Source: a virus. From it: a stretch of DNA of 64,000 nucleotides. The notes under the pieces were generated by a model. It was not told the DNA's origin. It did not search any database and saw only the letters and a list, made by a program, of their open reading frames with translations. The position numbers were made by a program, and so were the translations under genes. The DNA is taken from positions 1 to 64,000 of the IMG/VR virus record IMGVR_UViG_3300035661_000044. One strand, written 5' to 3'. This document shows, one piece after another, positions 26,834 to 35,870 of this stretch. Position 1 is the first letter of the stretch; every line of letters begins with the position of its first letter.

Positions 26834-28498
26834 CTAGATATTGCTAGAGGACTGCATTTCCTTAAGTCTTTTTTCTAGTTTCTTTGGATCTAGTCCAAAG
26901 TGTACATAGACAGAATCTTCTTCTACCTCAGTCACTTCTCCTACCTTACCCAACTGCTTAGGAGCTACTTCCGTTTCATCGGTTTTGATTACCGGACTCT
27001 TTACCTTTTCTATGGCCTCGATGCTAACTGGAGCACTTCCATTGAACTCTAATAGCAGGTCAGATAGAGAGTCTTCTAAGGATTGTGTAGTCCTCTTAGA
27101 GAAATCTTTTATACAATCGTCTAAGGACCTTTCTCGAATAGCTGGTTTATTAAGTACCTTAGATAGGATAGCAACCTCACTAGCTAGTCTTAGGTGAGCC
27201 TGTACTCCTACCTCCATACATTTTTCATTTAGAGCCTCTATCTGCTCATCTAGTTTATGATCTTCTTTATGAGCAGCTTTAGCTAGCTTCTTATTCTTCT
27301 TTCTGGCCTTATCCATACTGGTAGAGAGCTCCATAGTATGCTGCTCTAAAGCTTCAATCAGAGCATAGAGCACTGGATAAGTTGACTCGTCTAGTGGAAC
27401 GCGTACCGGCTGCCTGGTACTATTCTTTTCGAGAGTCTCTATAATATGATCGGCTTTCTTAAGGCTCTCGGGTACATCGACCTTTTCTTCCTTACAGTAG
27501 CCAATCAAACTAGCATACAACCTATTCTTATAGTCCTGTGGAATATTAGAAGACTCTACAGTCGCATAAATAGGCTTAACGCTATTCTTACTTAGAGTAA
27601 GTAGAGGATATTCTACGTTCTTCTTTTCATCCTTAAAAACTATAAGACATGACTTCTGTGTAACTTTAGGTTCTTCTGTAGTAGTTACTTTGGTTTCAGG
27701 TACCTTAGTCTCAACTACAGGCTCTGTGTTAGTAGCTTGCGTATTTTTCACTGGAATACTCCACATTCTCTTGAGATTGTTAAAATCGGATGCGTGCTCC
27801 TTAAGAATGATCTCACCCTTATTACTACTCTCCCCACCTAAGATTTTAATATCTTCTACTTGAACCTGTTTATTAATTACTCTTGCATCAGTATCACTAG
27901 GTACTATCACGAAAGACACCTCATGAAATCTCACAGGACCTACTATATAGTAACATTCCTTAAGTCTTCCATCTATAAAGTAGGTCTGACCTTTAACATG
28001 GTCACATCCGTCTTCTAAATAAGGGCTACCATTACAGATAGAGCAGGTAACACTTTCCGTTTCAACCCCAATAGAAACCGTTAAGAATCGTTCAGTAAGA
28101 ATCATTTCGATAGCAGTAGGATCTGTAATAGCCGGTATTACTGAAACATATCCACCACTACCATTACTTCCTGGAACAAATTTAGCATATTTCGCCCTAC
28201 CATAAACAGGGCTGCTCTCACTCCCTAATAATCCAGTAGCTGTTGCATGATCCTGTATTATTGGAATAGGATAGGGGTATAGTATTGAATAGACTCCAGT
28301 ACCCTCAGCTTCATTACCTATTAAGCTTTCTGATGGATAGAAGGTTTTATTCCTTGTTACTTTATCAGCAGTAATAGCTCTTATCTCAGGATAAAGGACG
28401 CTTGGTATATCCCCGCCAAATGCCTCCATAACACGCTTTTCTAGAGTATCCTTACCAGGGCTAAGTACAACGGATTCTACTAGTCTAATTCTTCCCAT
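26834..28498 (-). CDS. Prohead protease fused to a scaffold-like region
   Basis: The protein has 554 aa. Residues 1-210 form a capsid maturation protease: His84 in IIQDHATATG, a Ser142 candidate in LTVSIGVETE, and HEVSFVIVPSD (192-202). A Cys/His cluster (C152, C155, C165, H167) may bind zinc. Residues about 250-550 are Lys/Glu-rich, with a coiled coil at about 365-430 and a short charged C-terminus, as in internal scaffolds. A protease-scaffold fusion upstream of the capsid gene is known in other phages; here the boundary is near residue 215. Confidence 0.8.
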   Translation of the reverse strand: MGRIRLVESVVLSPGKDTLEKRVMEAFGGDIPSVLYPEIRAITADKVTRNKTFYPSESLIGNEAEGTGVYSILYPYPIPIIQDHATATGLLGSESSPVYGRAKYAKFVPGSNGSGGYVSVIPAITDPTAIEMILTERFLTVSIGVETESVTCSICNGSPYLEDGCDHVKGQTYFIDGRLKECYYIVGPVRFHEVSFVIVPSDTDARVINKQVQVEDIKILGGESSNKGEIILKEHASDFNNLKRMWSIPVKNTQATNTEPVVETKVPETKVTTTEEPKVTQKSCLIVFKDEKKNVEYPLLTLSKNSVKPIYATVESSNIPQDYKNRLYASLIGYCKEEKVDVPESLKKADHIIETLEKNSTRQPVRVPLDESTYPVLYALIEALEQHTMELSTSMDKARKKNKKLAKAAHKEDHKLDEQIEALNEKCMEVGVQAHLRLASEVAILSKVLNKPAIRERSLDDCIKDFSKRTTQSLEDSLSDLLLEFNGSAPVSIEAIEKVKSPVIKTDETEVAPKQLGKVGEVTEVEEDSVYVHFGLDPKKLEKRLKEMQSSSNI

Positions 28499-28500
28499 AG

Positions 28501-28836
28501 TTAGCTCCCTATTTCTTTTTGATCAGCTAACTTATTTTCTCTTAGCTTCTCTTCTGCTTCTCTAATCCTAGCAGTCAGTCTTTCATTAATCATTTCCAGC
28601 TTTAGATTCTTTCTCCTTTCTTCTAGAAGCTCATTGTATAGCTGCACTTTTTCTATTCTGCTTGATCTGACTTCAGCCCACAGTTCTTCAGTAAGTTTTG
28701 CTCGGTCGTCTATTTCTCTTATTTCGACAGTGGCGTCATCACTTTTCTGTCTGTCTTTTTTACTAATCCAATGGCCCAGGAGGAAGACTAGTAGTCCGCT
28801 TATTACTGACGCTAGAAATGGTAGATACTCCTTCAT
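28501..28836 (-). CDS. Membrane-anchored coiled-coil protein
   Basis: This is a 111-aa protein with one N-terminal membrane segment (LPFLASVISGLLVFLLGHWI) followed by a highly charged coiled coil. This is the topology of an inner-membrane spanin, but it lies between portal and protease genes rather than in a lysis cassette. Its first 74 bp overlap the end of the 28763-29251 gene in another frame. A membrane tether for head assembly is an alternative. Confidence 0.55.
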   Translation of the reverse strand: MKEYLPFLASVISGLLVFLLGHWISKKDRQKSDDATVEIREIDDRAKLTEELWAEVRSSRIEKVQLYNELLEERRKNLKLEMINERLTARIREAEEKLRENKLADQKEIGS

Positions 28837-29251
28837 TTACATTATTTCTCCTCTGGCTTCTAGACAGTATGCCTGTAAGTCTTAGGTATACTAGAGCAGA
28901 AGATAGAGCGAAGGTTGAGGATAATATAGCAAATATATCATGAGTCTTTCCAATAACTACTGTTAGATATGACCATATAACGCAAGATAGTAGACTCGCT
29001 AATCTTCTGTAATTTACCTTGTCCCCCATCATACCTATAATATGAAATATACCGAGAATACAAACTGCTACTGATAGTATTCTATAGTCTACCGAAGTTT
29101 CTATTGCCTTATATCCGGCATCATCTACATTAGGTAGATTAATTAAAAATACTACTCCAAGTATTACTTTAGCTAAAATAGACTGCAGCTCGGCAATCTC
29201 TATATCATATCTATACAGTAGATTCCAGATTAAGTTCATAAAGCCTCTCAT
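28763..29251 (-). CDS. Multi-pass membrane protein, holin-like topology
   Basis: This is a 162-aa protein with about four membrane segments (around residues 25-41, 58-76, 85-103 and 108-128) and a polar C-terminal tail. The ATG at 29251 overlaps the portal stop (ATGA), so translation is probably coupled to portal. Holin function is only a topological guess; a membrane-linked assembly factor would fit the location as well. Confidence 0.55.
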   Translation of the reverse strand: MRGFMNLIWNLLYRYDIEIAELQSILAKVILGVVFLINLPNVDDAGYKAIETSVDYRILSVAVCILGIFHIIGMMGDKVNYRRLASLLSCVIWSYLTVVIGKTHDIFAILSSTFALSSALVYLRLTGILSRSQRRNNVNEGVSTISSVSNKRTTSLPPGPLD

Positions 29252-31038
29252 TTCTCTCCTTCCATTAGAACCAGTAAGACTGGTCTCTCGTTTGAGAGTC
29301 TAGCATTAACTCTTATATATCCTGTAGTTTCGTTATTAGATAGAACATCATTGACTATCATATTACATAAAGGTAGGATATACGAATCGTTGCTAATATT
29401 ACCAAATGCTTTAGCTCTTAGATCAGAGGCCTTTATAGTTCCTTCTTTTATTCCTGGAATGAGAGAGACTACGGTTTCACACATATTGCCAAAGGCTTCT
29501 ATATTACTCGAGTAGTTCTCAACTGACATCTTCTGGGCAGTAGGAGCTCCAGCTTTAGCTAATGGACCGGTAGTTTTATTCGAGGGGGATATAATATTCT
29601 TTGTTTGCTTCTTGTCTTTAGTAATACTTTTGGCAGCTACTTTTCCAGAGGACTTAGGTGCAGCTACCATATCTTTAATTTCCCCGTCCTTAAGATCTAT
29701 CGGATCCATACCAATCTTAGAAGCTACTAACTGAGGTATCTGTACCTGGTGAACGTAGTAGTCTTTCCAATTGGCCTCATCCGATCTACCCAGTGCCTGT
29801 CTAAGTTCCTCCGAGCTAATAGCATTCATGGTCCACAGGTTTAGAGCATGGGTCTGTTCTTTAATCTGGCGCTCAACTTCGATCTCGTGCCAGCCAAGAA
29901 CTACCTGATCCTCTGGGTTATTCCACGGGTCAAACCCACCTTCTATTAACAGCTCATTAAATATGTACATAGTAATGTAGTGGGTTAAAAGTAATTGGTA
30001 CATCTTAGCACGATTGTGCATTTGTGTGGTAAGGGCATCTGCGGTACCGGCAGGAGCACCAACGTTCTCCCCCATAACCAGCTCTGATACTCCAAGACCT
30101 GAGAATACTCTCTGCTTAAAAAGTTTTAGATATCCTTCTGCTCTAATGGCTTGAGATTCAGCTCCAACAACCTGAATCTTATGTCCTGGGGGAGTTATTA
30201 TAAAACCATCTGGGGCAGTAGTTTGGAAATTACGTATAGCATCGTCTATATCTTCCTGCCTACCCTCACCCGTCCCGGTAATGTCTGGAACCTGTTGATG
30301 AATAATAGGATTAAGATGCTTATATATAAGCTTGAGAACATTCTCCTCTGCCTGTCTTAGAGCTCTAATGTCCTCAATAACAGATACTACCGGAGGGATT
30401 CCCCATATGCCGCCAGCTTCCTTACAGTAGGTAAAGTGTAAAATATCTTCTGGCTTAAATGTTTTTGTAACGTTCCTTACTTTTTGTATCCAGTAGGCTA
30501 TATCACCATTTTCATTTAGCTGGGGAGCCATCTGATGTGCGGGTAGATTAAAATACGCTCCTACTGGAGGCTTGCCCTCATACCCTTTTAGAGATAGCCC
30601 TGGAATAGGATCTGGGCTATTAGTTCTTACAGTTACCAAGAAGCAGTTACCATATTTTACAAAGTCTCGTATGGCATTTTCTAGTATAAGCTCCCAGGGT
30701 TCTCCACTAGCAAAGCCCATAATCTTTAATCTTTTTTCTATATAAGCTTTAGGAGCTGGTTGACCTTCTAGCTTCCATCCTTCTTTTATAATTATTTCGA
30801 TATATTTATCGATGCCTTGTCTAATATAGCTGTCTACAAGATAGGCATTTCTTACAGCTTCTATATCAAAAGGAGGAGCTGTACCAACTTGCTGAGCTCT
30901 AAGCCCTGATCCAACTTGATAGTTTAAAACTGGATTGGCTACTCTCTTTATATTAGTAGATTTCTTTTGTACGTTCTTACTACTATTAAGAGCCTGTATT
31001 CCAGTTCTTGTTGGTAGCTTTATGTTAAAAGATGCCAT
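29248..31038 (-). CDS. Portal protein
   Basis: The protein has 596 aa. Portal-family stretches include AYLVDSYIRQGIDKYIEIIIKEGW, FKPEDILHFTYCKEAGGIWGIPP, a stem/tunnel region (LKLFKQRVFSGLGVSELVMGEN) and AGTADALTTQMHNRAKMYQ. It lies between terminase and protease genes, as in most tailed phages. Residues after about 440 are low-complexity, Lys/Thr-rich and poorly conserved, and would face the head interior or clip. It starts at ATG 31038. Confidence 0.88.
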   Translation of the reverse strand: MASFNIKLPTRTGIQALNSSKNVQKKSTNIKRVANPVLNYQVGSGLRAQQVGTAPPFDIEAVRNAYLVDSYIRQGIDKYIEIIIKEGWKLEGQPAPKAYIEKRLKIMGFASGEPWELILENAIRDFVKYGNCFLVTVRTNSPDPIPGLSLKGYEGKPPVGAYFNLPAHQMAPQLNENGDIAYWIQKVRNVTKTFKPEDILHFTYCKEAGGIWGIPPVVSVIEDIRALRQAEENVLKLIYKHLNPIIHQQVPDITGTGEGRQEDIDDAIRNFQTTAPDGFIITPPGHKIQVVGAESQAIRAEGYLKLFKQRVFSGLGVSELVMGENVGAPAGTADALTTQMHNRAKMYQLLLTHYITMYIFNELLIEGGFDPWNNPEDQVVLGWHEIEVERQIKEQTHALNLWTMNAISSEELRQALGRSDEANWKDYYVHQVQIPQLVASKIGMDPIDLKDGEIKDMVAAPKSSGKVAAKSITKDKKQTKNIISPSNKTTGPLAKAGAPTAQKMSVENYSSNIEAFGNMCETVVSLIPGIKEGTIKASDLRAKAFGNISNDSYILPLCNMIVNDVLSNNETTGYIRVNARLSNERPVLLVLMEGEK

Positions 31039-31041
31039 AGT

Positions 31042-31488
31042 TTATTCCTTTTTTGAAAGGGCTTGATCGAGCACTATTTTCAGACTTATAGCATCTACTG
31101 GGTCGTTCCAGTATATAGGTACTAAAGGTAAACCAATTTCTTTACATGTAAGACGTAACGTACTTTCAGCTTCATTAGCTGCTTCCCATGCACGCTTGTT
31201 CTTACAATACTTTCTACATGTTTCCCAAGAACCTACTTCTGGGCCATATACTTGAACAGCTAGGGGAAGATCTGTAAATATTATAGTAATAGGAGGATGC
31301 ACGCTAGAAGAAATGTACCAGCTCCACTTACCGTCTATAACATAGGGTTCGCTGGAGTCAAGGAGTGTAAGGAGAGTTTCTATAACTAGTCTACACCTAT
31401 TCTTGTAATCACTTTTAATATGGAGACCTCCTAGTATATACAACCATACTATATCAGATAGCCACCATATAAGCCTTCTAAGAACCAT
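31042..31488 (-). CDS. Hypothetical protein, possible nuclease-like fold
   Basis: This is a 148-aa protein. A hydrophobic N-terminus (LIWWLSDIVWLYILGG) is followed by YVIDGKWSWYI, ITIIFTDLPLAVQVYGPEV, then K-x-KRAWEAANEAESTLRLTCKEIGL and VPIYWNDP. The order (D-G, strand, V-x-V/YG, then K-rich helix, final strand) resembles VSR/PD-(D/E)XK-type domains, but the active-site triad is not convincing. It is located 4 bp upstream of the portal gene, so a packaging-linked role is possible. Confidence 0.45.
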   Translation of the reverse strand: MVLRRLIWWLSDIVWLYILGGLHIKSDYKNRCRLVIETLLTLLDSSEPYVIDGKWSWYISSSVHPPITIIFTDLPLAVQVYGPEVGSWETCRKYCKNKRAWEAANEAESTLRLTCKEIGLPLVPIYWNDPVDAISLKIVLDQALSKKE

Positions 31489-31544
31489 ATCCTGCCCTTT
31501 CTACCGCCATCCCTTGGCCACTGGTAGTTGACCAACTCTATAAA

Positions 31545-31593
31545 GATTCGCTCATACCGCCTTTCTCGGCAGAGAAGTTTGGTAAGGCGGCAG
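31545..31593 (-). terminator. Hairpin between helical protein and 31042 gene
   Basis: CCGCCTT/AAGGCGG encloses an inner TCTC/GAGA stem. It sits alone in a 107-bp gap with no ORF. Confidence 0.5.
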
Positions 31594-31595
31594 GG

Positions 31596-32792
31596 TTATT
31601 TACTCTTAGCCAATCTACCTTTTACGTACTGTACCATTTGCTCATCGAGGCTACCAGAACTCAGTATAGTATCTAGAGACTCGAGAATTATATCCAAGGT
31701 TGCTAGATGCTTATTCATGGTAACATTTTTATCGGCTAAATCAACTAGAAGGCCTCTTACTTCATACTTTTTATATATCTCTTTCTGTAGCTCATATATT
31801 TTTGATACGTAATCAAATCTAAGATTTCGTGCTTCCTCTATTATTATTCCAATAAGTTCATCAAAAGCATCGCAATCAGGATCATTTATTAAATCCACAA
31901 CATTGGTTAGTAGATTTATTAGCGGATCATTAAGCTTGCTTTGTAGCTGTCCTACTACAGAAGCTACCTCTTCTAATGCTTTAATAGCTAATAGTTGAAC
32001 GAACCTGTTTAACAAATTCCTTCTAGTAGATTTCCAGTTAACCTTATCCTTAAGTACAGAGTATCTAATGATAGCACGAGCAGCTCTAATAGTATTAATG
32101 AAGTCTTGCTTAGATGATGCTATGCTAGATAGTGAAGAAGAAGGTATTATACCTGAGTTATATTTACTACCATACATGTTATGTAGCATTCTGGCAATCT
32201 TTCTGATTGCACACTCAGGCAACTTCTTCTTAGCTCTATCTAACGCCATTTTAATCCTATCTCTAAGAGTTTGAGCCTGGTACAGGTTATCACGATGAAC
32301 ATCTCTTATCTCAGGTAATATATTAGGCCTATTAACAGAATTAGCTAAATAAGATAAGGAGTTTTCTAATTCTTGCTTTACTTCTAGTAGAGTTCCATAC
32401 AGTATTCCCAGTATAGAGTTTCCATTGTTCCAATGGTGCTCCTCGTACTGTACAACCATATCTGGCCATATAGTATTACCGGTGAGTAACCAATTCTGTA
32501 TATCTGCTATAGTAAACTGTTCCTGCTCTACTATATCTTTGTACTCATCTGGAACCGGAACTACTACATTAGAAAGTTCTGCATTAGCCTCATTTATAAG
32601 GCCGTTCCATTCTTCTATCTCTGAAGTAAGCTCGTCTACCAGGCTATCTATAGGAGATTCATTATTAACAGATTCCTGATTAATAAATTCCTGTCCTGAA
32701 GCTGGTTGCTCAACAGAACTATCCTCAGGTAAAAGAACCTCCGGGATCGTTTCCTTAAGTACTCTCTTCTTAGTAATCTTATCTAAGGACAT
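31596..32792 (-). CDS. Long helical protein, unknown (virion or packaging)
   Basis: This is a 398-aa protein. Residues 1-60 are acidic and disordered, and the remainder is almost entirely predicted helix with Leu/Ile heptads and few prolines. There is no signal, membrane segment or catalytic motif. It lies between terminase and portal, 10 bp from the terminase stop. A packaging accessory or capsid-internal protein is possible, but the sequence gives no specific clue. Confidence 0.55.
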   Translation of the reverse strand: MSLDKITKKRVLKETIPEVLLPEDSSVEQPASGQEFINQESVNNESPIDSLVDELTSEIEEWNGLINEANAELSNVVVPVPDEYKDIVEQEQFTIADIQNWLLTGNTIWPDMVVQYEEHHWNNGNSILGILYGTLLEVKQELENSLSYLANSVNRPNILPEIRDVHRDNLYQAQTLRDRIKMALDRAKKKLPECAIRKIARMLHNMYGSKYNSGIIPSSSLSSIASSKQDFINTIRAARAIIRYSVLKDKVNWKSTRRNLLNRFVQLLAIKALEEVASVVGQLQSKLNDPLINLLTNVVDLINDPDCDAFDELIGIIIEEARNLRFDYVSKIYELQKEIYKKYEVRGLLVDLADKNVTMNKHLATLDIILESLDTILSSGSLDEQMVQYVKGRLAKSK

Positions 32793-32802
32793 CCGCGTTC
32801 CT

Positions 32803-35328
32803 TTAGAATTTAGTTCTTTCTGGCTCTTTGCCTAAGAAGCTACCACGTCCAAGATTTTTATATACTCTTTTATCTGTAAAGGCGGCCTGCATATTATCAA
32901 ACAGCTCTCTATTAGAAGCTATAGTTATCTTACTTGGAACAACTTTTGGAGCTGGCATAGAGTAGCTGATAGAAGCAGGTATAAATTTTGTATTATCTGA
33001 ATGATTAGAGTATATTGCATAACAGGCTAGACCACAGGCATCTATTATATGCTCATTAGATCTAGTTGTTTTTATAGTATTGGCTCCGGCTTCTATAACT
33101 TTGTAATTTCTTAACTGAGTTTCAAATGTTCTATCGTAGGTACTGAACTCGAAGTTCTTATCCTCAAACAGTTTAAATAAAGTATTAAGCATTACTGCTT
33201 TAAACTGTTTCTTTATCGGAGTTCCGTCTATAGGATCTTTAATGGTTACGTTCTCATTAAAGTTAAATCCCTTTAGCTTTTCATATAACTTAGAACCTGG
33301 ATTATTCTTACCGTAAATCTTTAGCTGTTCTACAGCATGCTCTCCATATCCACGATCTACATAGATATAATCTGGAGCAAAAGCATCGTTTAGAGCAATG
33401 ATTCTTTCTACTCCGGTAGTAAGTGTATACTCTCCGCGAGGAACCTCTTCTCTATAGATAACCTTATACTTTGGTTGTCCTGGTAGCCATTCTACTATAC
33501 ATATATTTACACCGGCCTGATACTTATCCCAGTCAACTCCCATTGCTCTATATACACCAGATCTTATAGAGCCTTTATCCATATATCTATAATTACCCAT
33601 AGCAGCATCTATGTCAGAGTTCTTAAAGGCATTCATACCGGAGTCTAGAAACTCTGCTAGCTGCTCAGTAATCCACTCTACCTCAGTAGATAGCGCCTTT
33701 CTTTCATTTACTTCTTGCTCTGTATAGTCTGGGTTCTCTGTAATAGGTACATGAATCTGGTGCCACTCACCGGTAGTATCATGGCAGTTATGTACTGAGA
33801 ATCCATTAGCTACATAGCTATGGCTTTGGGTCTCGAAGTTGTATACTTTACCGGAGTAATTCTTTATAGAGGAGGATAGTACTTTTACATAGAAGTAGCC
33901 GTCTTTAATAATGTCACTACTTTTACCTAGGTAATAGGCTGTATCAGTCTTGTATACTGAGCATGCGATTCCACTACGTAGCATTACCTGCTGTATCTGA
34001 TCGCACAGTTCTTTAGAAGTAGTATAAGTCTTTTTATACGCTCTTATAGTTGCCTTTGCATGCTTAGATAAGAATATGGCAGGATGTATTTTATCATCCT
34101 TACCTAGATATTCCATTAAATCTTTAAACCACTGGGAGTATACAAGTACTACTGTCTTGGAGTCTACTACCTTCATCTTTACCAGGACATCTTGAAACAG
34201 CTTGGATACTATATAATATACATCCTGTATCTGTTTCACCTCACCGGTAAACACAACTCCTTCTGTAGTAGACTTACCTATAGAAAGGTAGTATCCTAGT
34301 AGCTTAGCTAAATAGTGTCTATAGTCCTGATCGCTAGAGTTATACTTATCTACGGTCTCTATAATTTTACTATTAGCTACAGCTGGATACTCCATAGGAA
34401 TATCCTGTTCCTTTACTATACAAAAGCCTACTCTATCACCGGGAGATATTTCTTTTATGGGGACATATCCCTTATCAGTCCAGACTGGATGTTCTGAGGT
34501 TGCTACTAAGGAATGAGGAGTAGAGGAAACTATTAAGGAGATTAGATTATCGGAGGACTCATGCACAAAGGTCTTTACTACAGTATCTAGAGAACCATCT
34601 CCGGCAATAACCACGTCACCAACTTTAATATCTTCTATATTCCTTACAGCACTATTGCCTATAGTAACAGAAGTCCCCGGTAAGAAGCACCACTGATAAT
34701 ATCTACCATGCTGTTCTGTTGGAGTACTTGCTGCAAAAGTTCTTATTACCTTACCATCGCTAGTCTTATACTTATCTCCTAGGATGATTGGGTTTAAAGC
34801 TTTAAAGTCTCCTTCAGCTAGATAGGCAGCTTCATCAATAATAACAAGATTAGCCCCCTTTCCTCTTAGTGCCGCTCCTTCCCTTTTAGATGCTGCTCCA
34901 GTAGTCTTACCTTTTATAGTAGATCCATTCTTAAACTTTATTGCGTGAGGACTTTTTGTTTTCTCGGCAAGTGCATCAAGTACTACTGGTGTAGAATTTA
35001 TAAATGACTCAATAGTTTCAAACAGCTCAGATACCTTATCATCGTCAGGGCAGGCTATTAGTACGTCATAGTACTTATGTACCATACATGCCCATAATGC
35101 AAGAATAGCTAAGGAATAAGACTTACCAGCTCTACGATGTACTCTGATTACAACTCTCTTTTCATTAGAGCCTAGTATCAATCTTTCTACGTAGTTAGCA
35201 ACGAACGGCTCTCCAGACTCTGGATCTTTAAGTATTGCTTCAGCCCAGAGTAAAGGGCTTTCTAGAATCTTAGCTATTTTTGATAGGTCTGATTGCTGAT
35301 ACATAGAGGTTAAGTATAGGCCAGCCAC
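32803..35328 (-). CDS. terL: Terminase large subunit with intein
   Basis: The precursor has 841 aa, the mature protein 540 aa after removal of intein residues 214-514. The ATPase has Walker A VHRRAGKS (63-70) and Walker B LVIIDEAAYL (161-170). The C-terminal RNase-H-like nuclease shows acidic residues in MGVDWDKYQAG, DYIYVDRGYGEH and EHIIDACG. It powers DNA packaging and cuts concatemers at the portal. A terminator-like hairpin lies just upstream. The intein disrupts the ATPase after RYYQW, so splicing is required for activity. Confidence 0.95.
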   Translation of the reverse strand: MAGLYLTSMYQQSDLSKIAKILESPLLWAEAILKDPESGEPFVANYVERLILGSNEKRVVIRVHRRAGKSYSLAILALWACMVHKYYDVLIACPDDDKVSELFETIESFINSTPVVLDALAEKTKSPHAIKFKNGSTIKGKTTGAASKREGAALRGKGANLVIIDEAAYLAEGDFKALNPIILGDKYKTSDGKVIRTFAASTPTEQHGRYYQWCFLPGTSVTIGNSAVRNIEDIKVGDVVIAGDGSLDTVVKTFVHESSDNLISLIVSSTPHSLVATSEHPVWTDKGYVPIKEISPGDRVGFCIVKEQDIPMEYPAVANSKIIETVDKYNSSDQDYRHYLAKLLGYYLSIGKSTTEGVVFTGEVKQIQDVYYIVSKLFQDVLVKMKVVDSKTVVLVYSQWFKDLMEYLGKDDKIHPAIFLSKHAKATIRAYKKTYTTSKELCDQIQQVMLRSGIACSVYKTDTAYYLGKSSDIIKDGYFYVKVLSSSIKNYSGKVYNFETQSHSYVANGFSVHNCHDTTGEWHQIHVPITENPDYTEQEVNERKALSTEVEWITEQLAEFLDSGMNAFKNSDIDAAMGNYRYMDKGSIRSGVYRAMGVDWDKYQAGVNICIVEWLPGQPKYKVIYREEVPRGEYTLTTGVERIIALNDAFAPDYIYVDRGYGEHAVEQLKIYGKNNPGSKLYEKLKGFNFNENVTIKDPIDGTPIKKQFKAVMLNTLFKLFEDKNFEFSTYDRTFETQLRNYKVIEAGANTIKTTRSNEHIIDACGLACYAIYSNHSDNTKFIPASISYSMPAPKVVPSKITIASNRELFDNMQAAFTDKRVYKNLGRGSFLGKEPERTKF
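33787..34689 (-). other. Intein (301 aa) in the terminase large subunit
   Basis: Boundaries are W213/C214 and N514/C515. Block A is CFLPGTSV, block B ATSEHPVW, block F KVYNFETQSHSY and block G FSVHN with Cys+1. The residues for splicing (Cys1, block B His, penultimate His, terminal Asn, Cys+1) are all present. The endonuclease-like block LLGYYLSIG lacks the catalytic Asp of LAGLIDADG, so it is probably a splicing-only relic. Confidence 0.92.
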
Positions 35329-35362
35329 TTATTACTATAAGATAAATGGCTGGCCTATTAGT
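35316..35362 (-). terminator. Hairpin with T-run upstream of terL
   Basis: AGGCCAGCCA/TGGCTGGCCT is a 10-bp stem around an AT-rich loop, between the 35365 stop and the terminase ATG. Part of it overlaps the start of the terminase coding region. Confidence 0.55.
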
Positions 35363-35364
35363 TT

Positions 35365-35628
35365 TTACTTCGGGCTCTGATTGTATGAATCGTAATTAGT
35401 AGGCATAGGAATCTTGCCCGCACTCATTGGCTTCTTCCTATTACCGCCATCATTAGCTGGTACACCAGGACCGCCCTTACCATCTCCTGCACCGTAGGTA
35501 GTCTTATACGTAGGAGGAACTGGAACCTTCTTAGCGATCGGTGGAACTCTTGGTGAATTGGAAGTACCGCTATTCCCACCACCATTTGCTGCGCTGCCGG
35601 CAGGGGCTCTCTTATCTACCTTTGCCAT
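35365..35628 (-). CDS. Pro/Gly-rich disordered small protein
   Basis: This 87-aa protein (MAKVDKRAPAGSAANGGG...) is very rich in Gly, Pro, Asn and Lys, lacks hydrophobic core residues and is probably disordered. It has an AAGGAGAT ribosome-binding site. Its 5' end (RBS and first codons) is duplicated just upstream at 35704-35770. The role is unknown; a linker-like virion component or packaging accessory is conceivable from its position before terL. Confidence 0.6.
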   Translation of the reverse strand: MAKVDKRAPAGSAANGGGNSGTSNSPRVPPIAKKVPVPPTYKTTYGAGDGKGGPGVPANDGGNRKKPMSAGKIPMPTNYDSYNQSPK

Positions 35629-35758
35629 GCTTTATCTCCTTTAAACTATCTTCCATCATACCCTCTAGCAAACGTGCTAGTCTTACTACTAATGGTAACT
35701 CGTAAGTTCTACTATTTGCTACGCTATCGGCAAGGGTTCTCTTATCTACCTTTGCCAT
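35612..35758 (-). CDS. 48-aa chimeric ORF created by a tandem duplication
   Basis: It starts with MAKVDKRTLADSVANSR, matching the first residues of the next gene, then runs through a frame-shifted copy of the end of the 35796 gene and ends in the RBS/start of the 35365 gene. The RBS (AAGGAGATAAAGC) is intact, so it may be translated. The sequence origin suggests duplication debris rather than a conserved protein. Confidence 0.4.
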   Translation of the reverse strand: MAKVDKRTLADSVANSRTYELPLVVRLARLLEGMMEDSLKEIKHGKGR

Positions 35759-35870
35759 GCTTTATCTCCTTCTAGTCTTACTACAGTTATACTACCTATC
35801 TTCTACTATACCTTCTAGCAAACGCACCAGCCTCACTACCAATCATATTTCTTGCGCCTGATATAGCACT
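35625..35870. repeat. Decayed tandem duplication (~130-bp unit)
   Basis: One unit holds the C-terminal codons of the 35796 gene, an RBS and the MAKVDKR start. The second unit repeats the same order with point changes (SSKTSTFARGYDGR against GSEAGAFARRYSRR). Confidence 0.65.
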
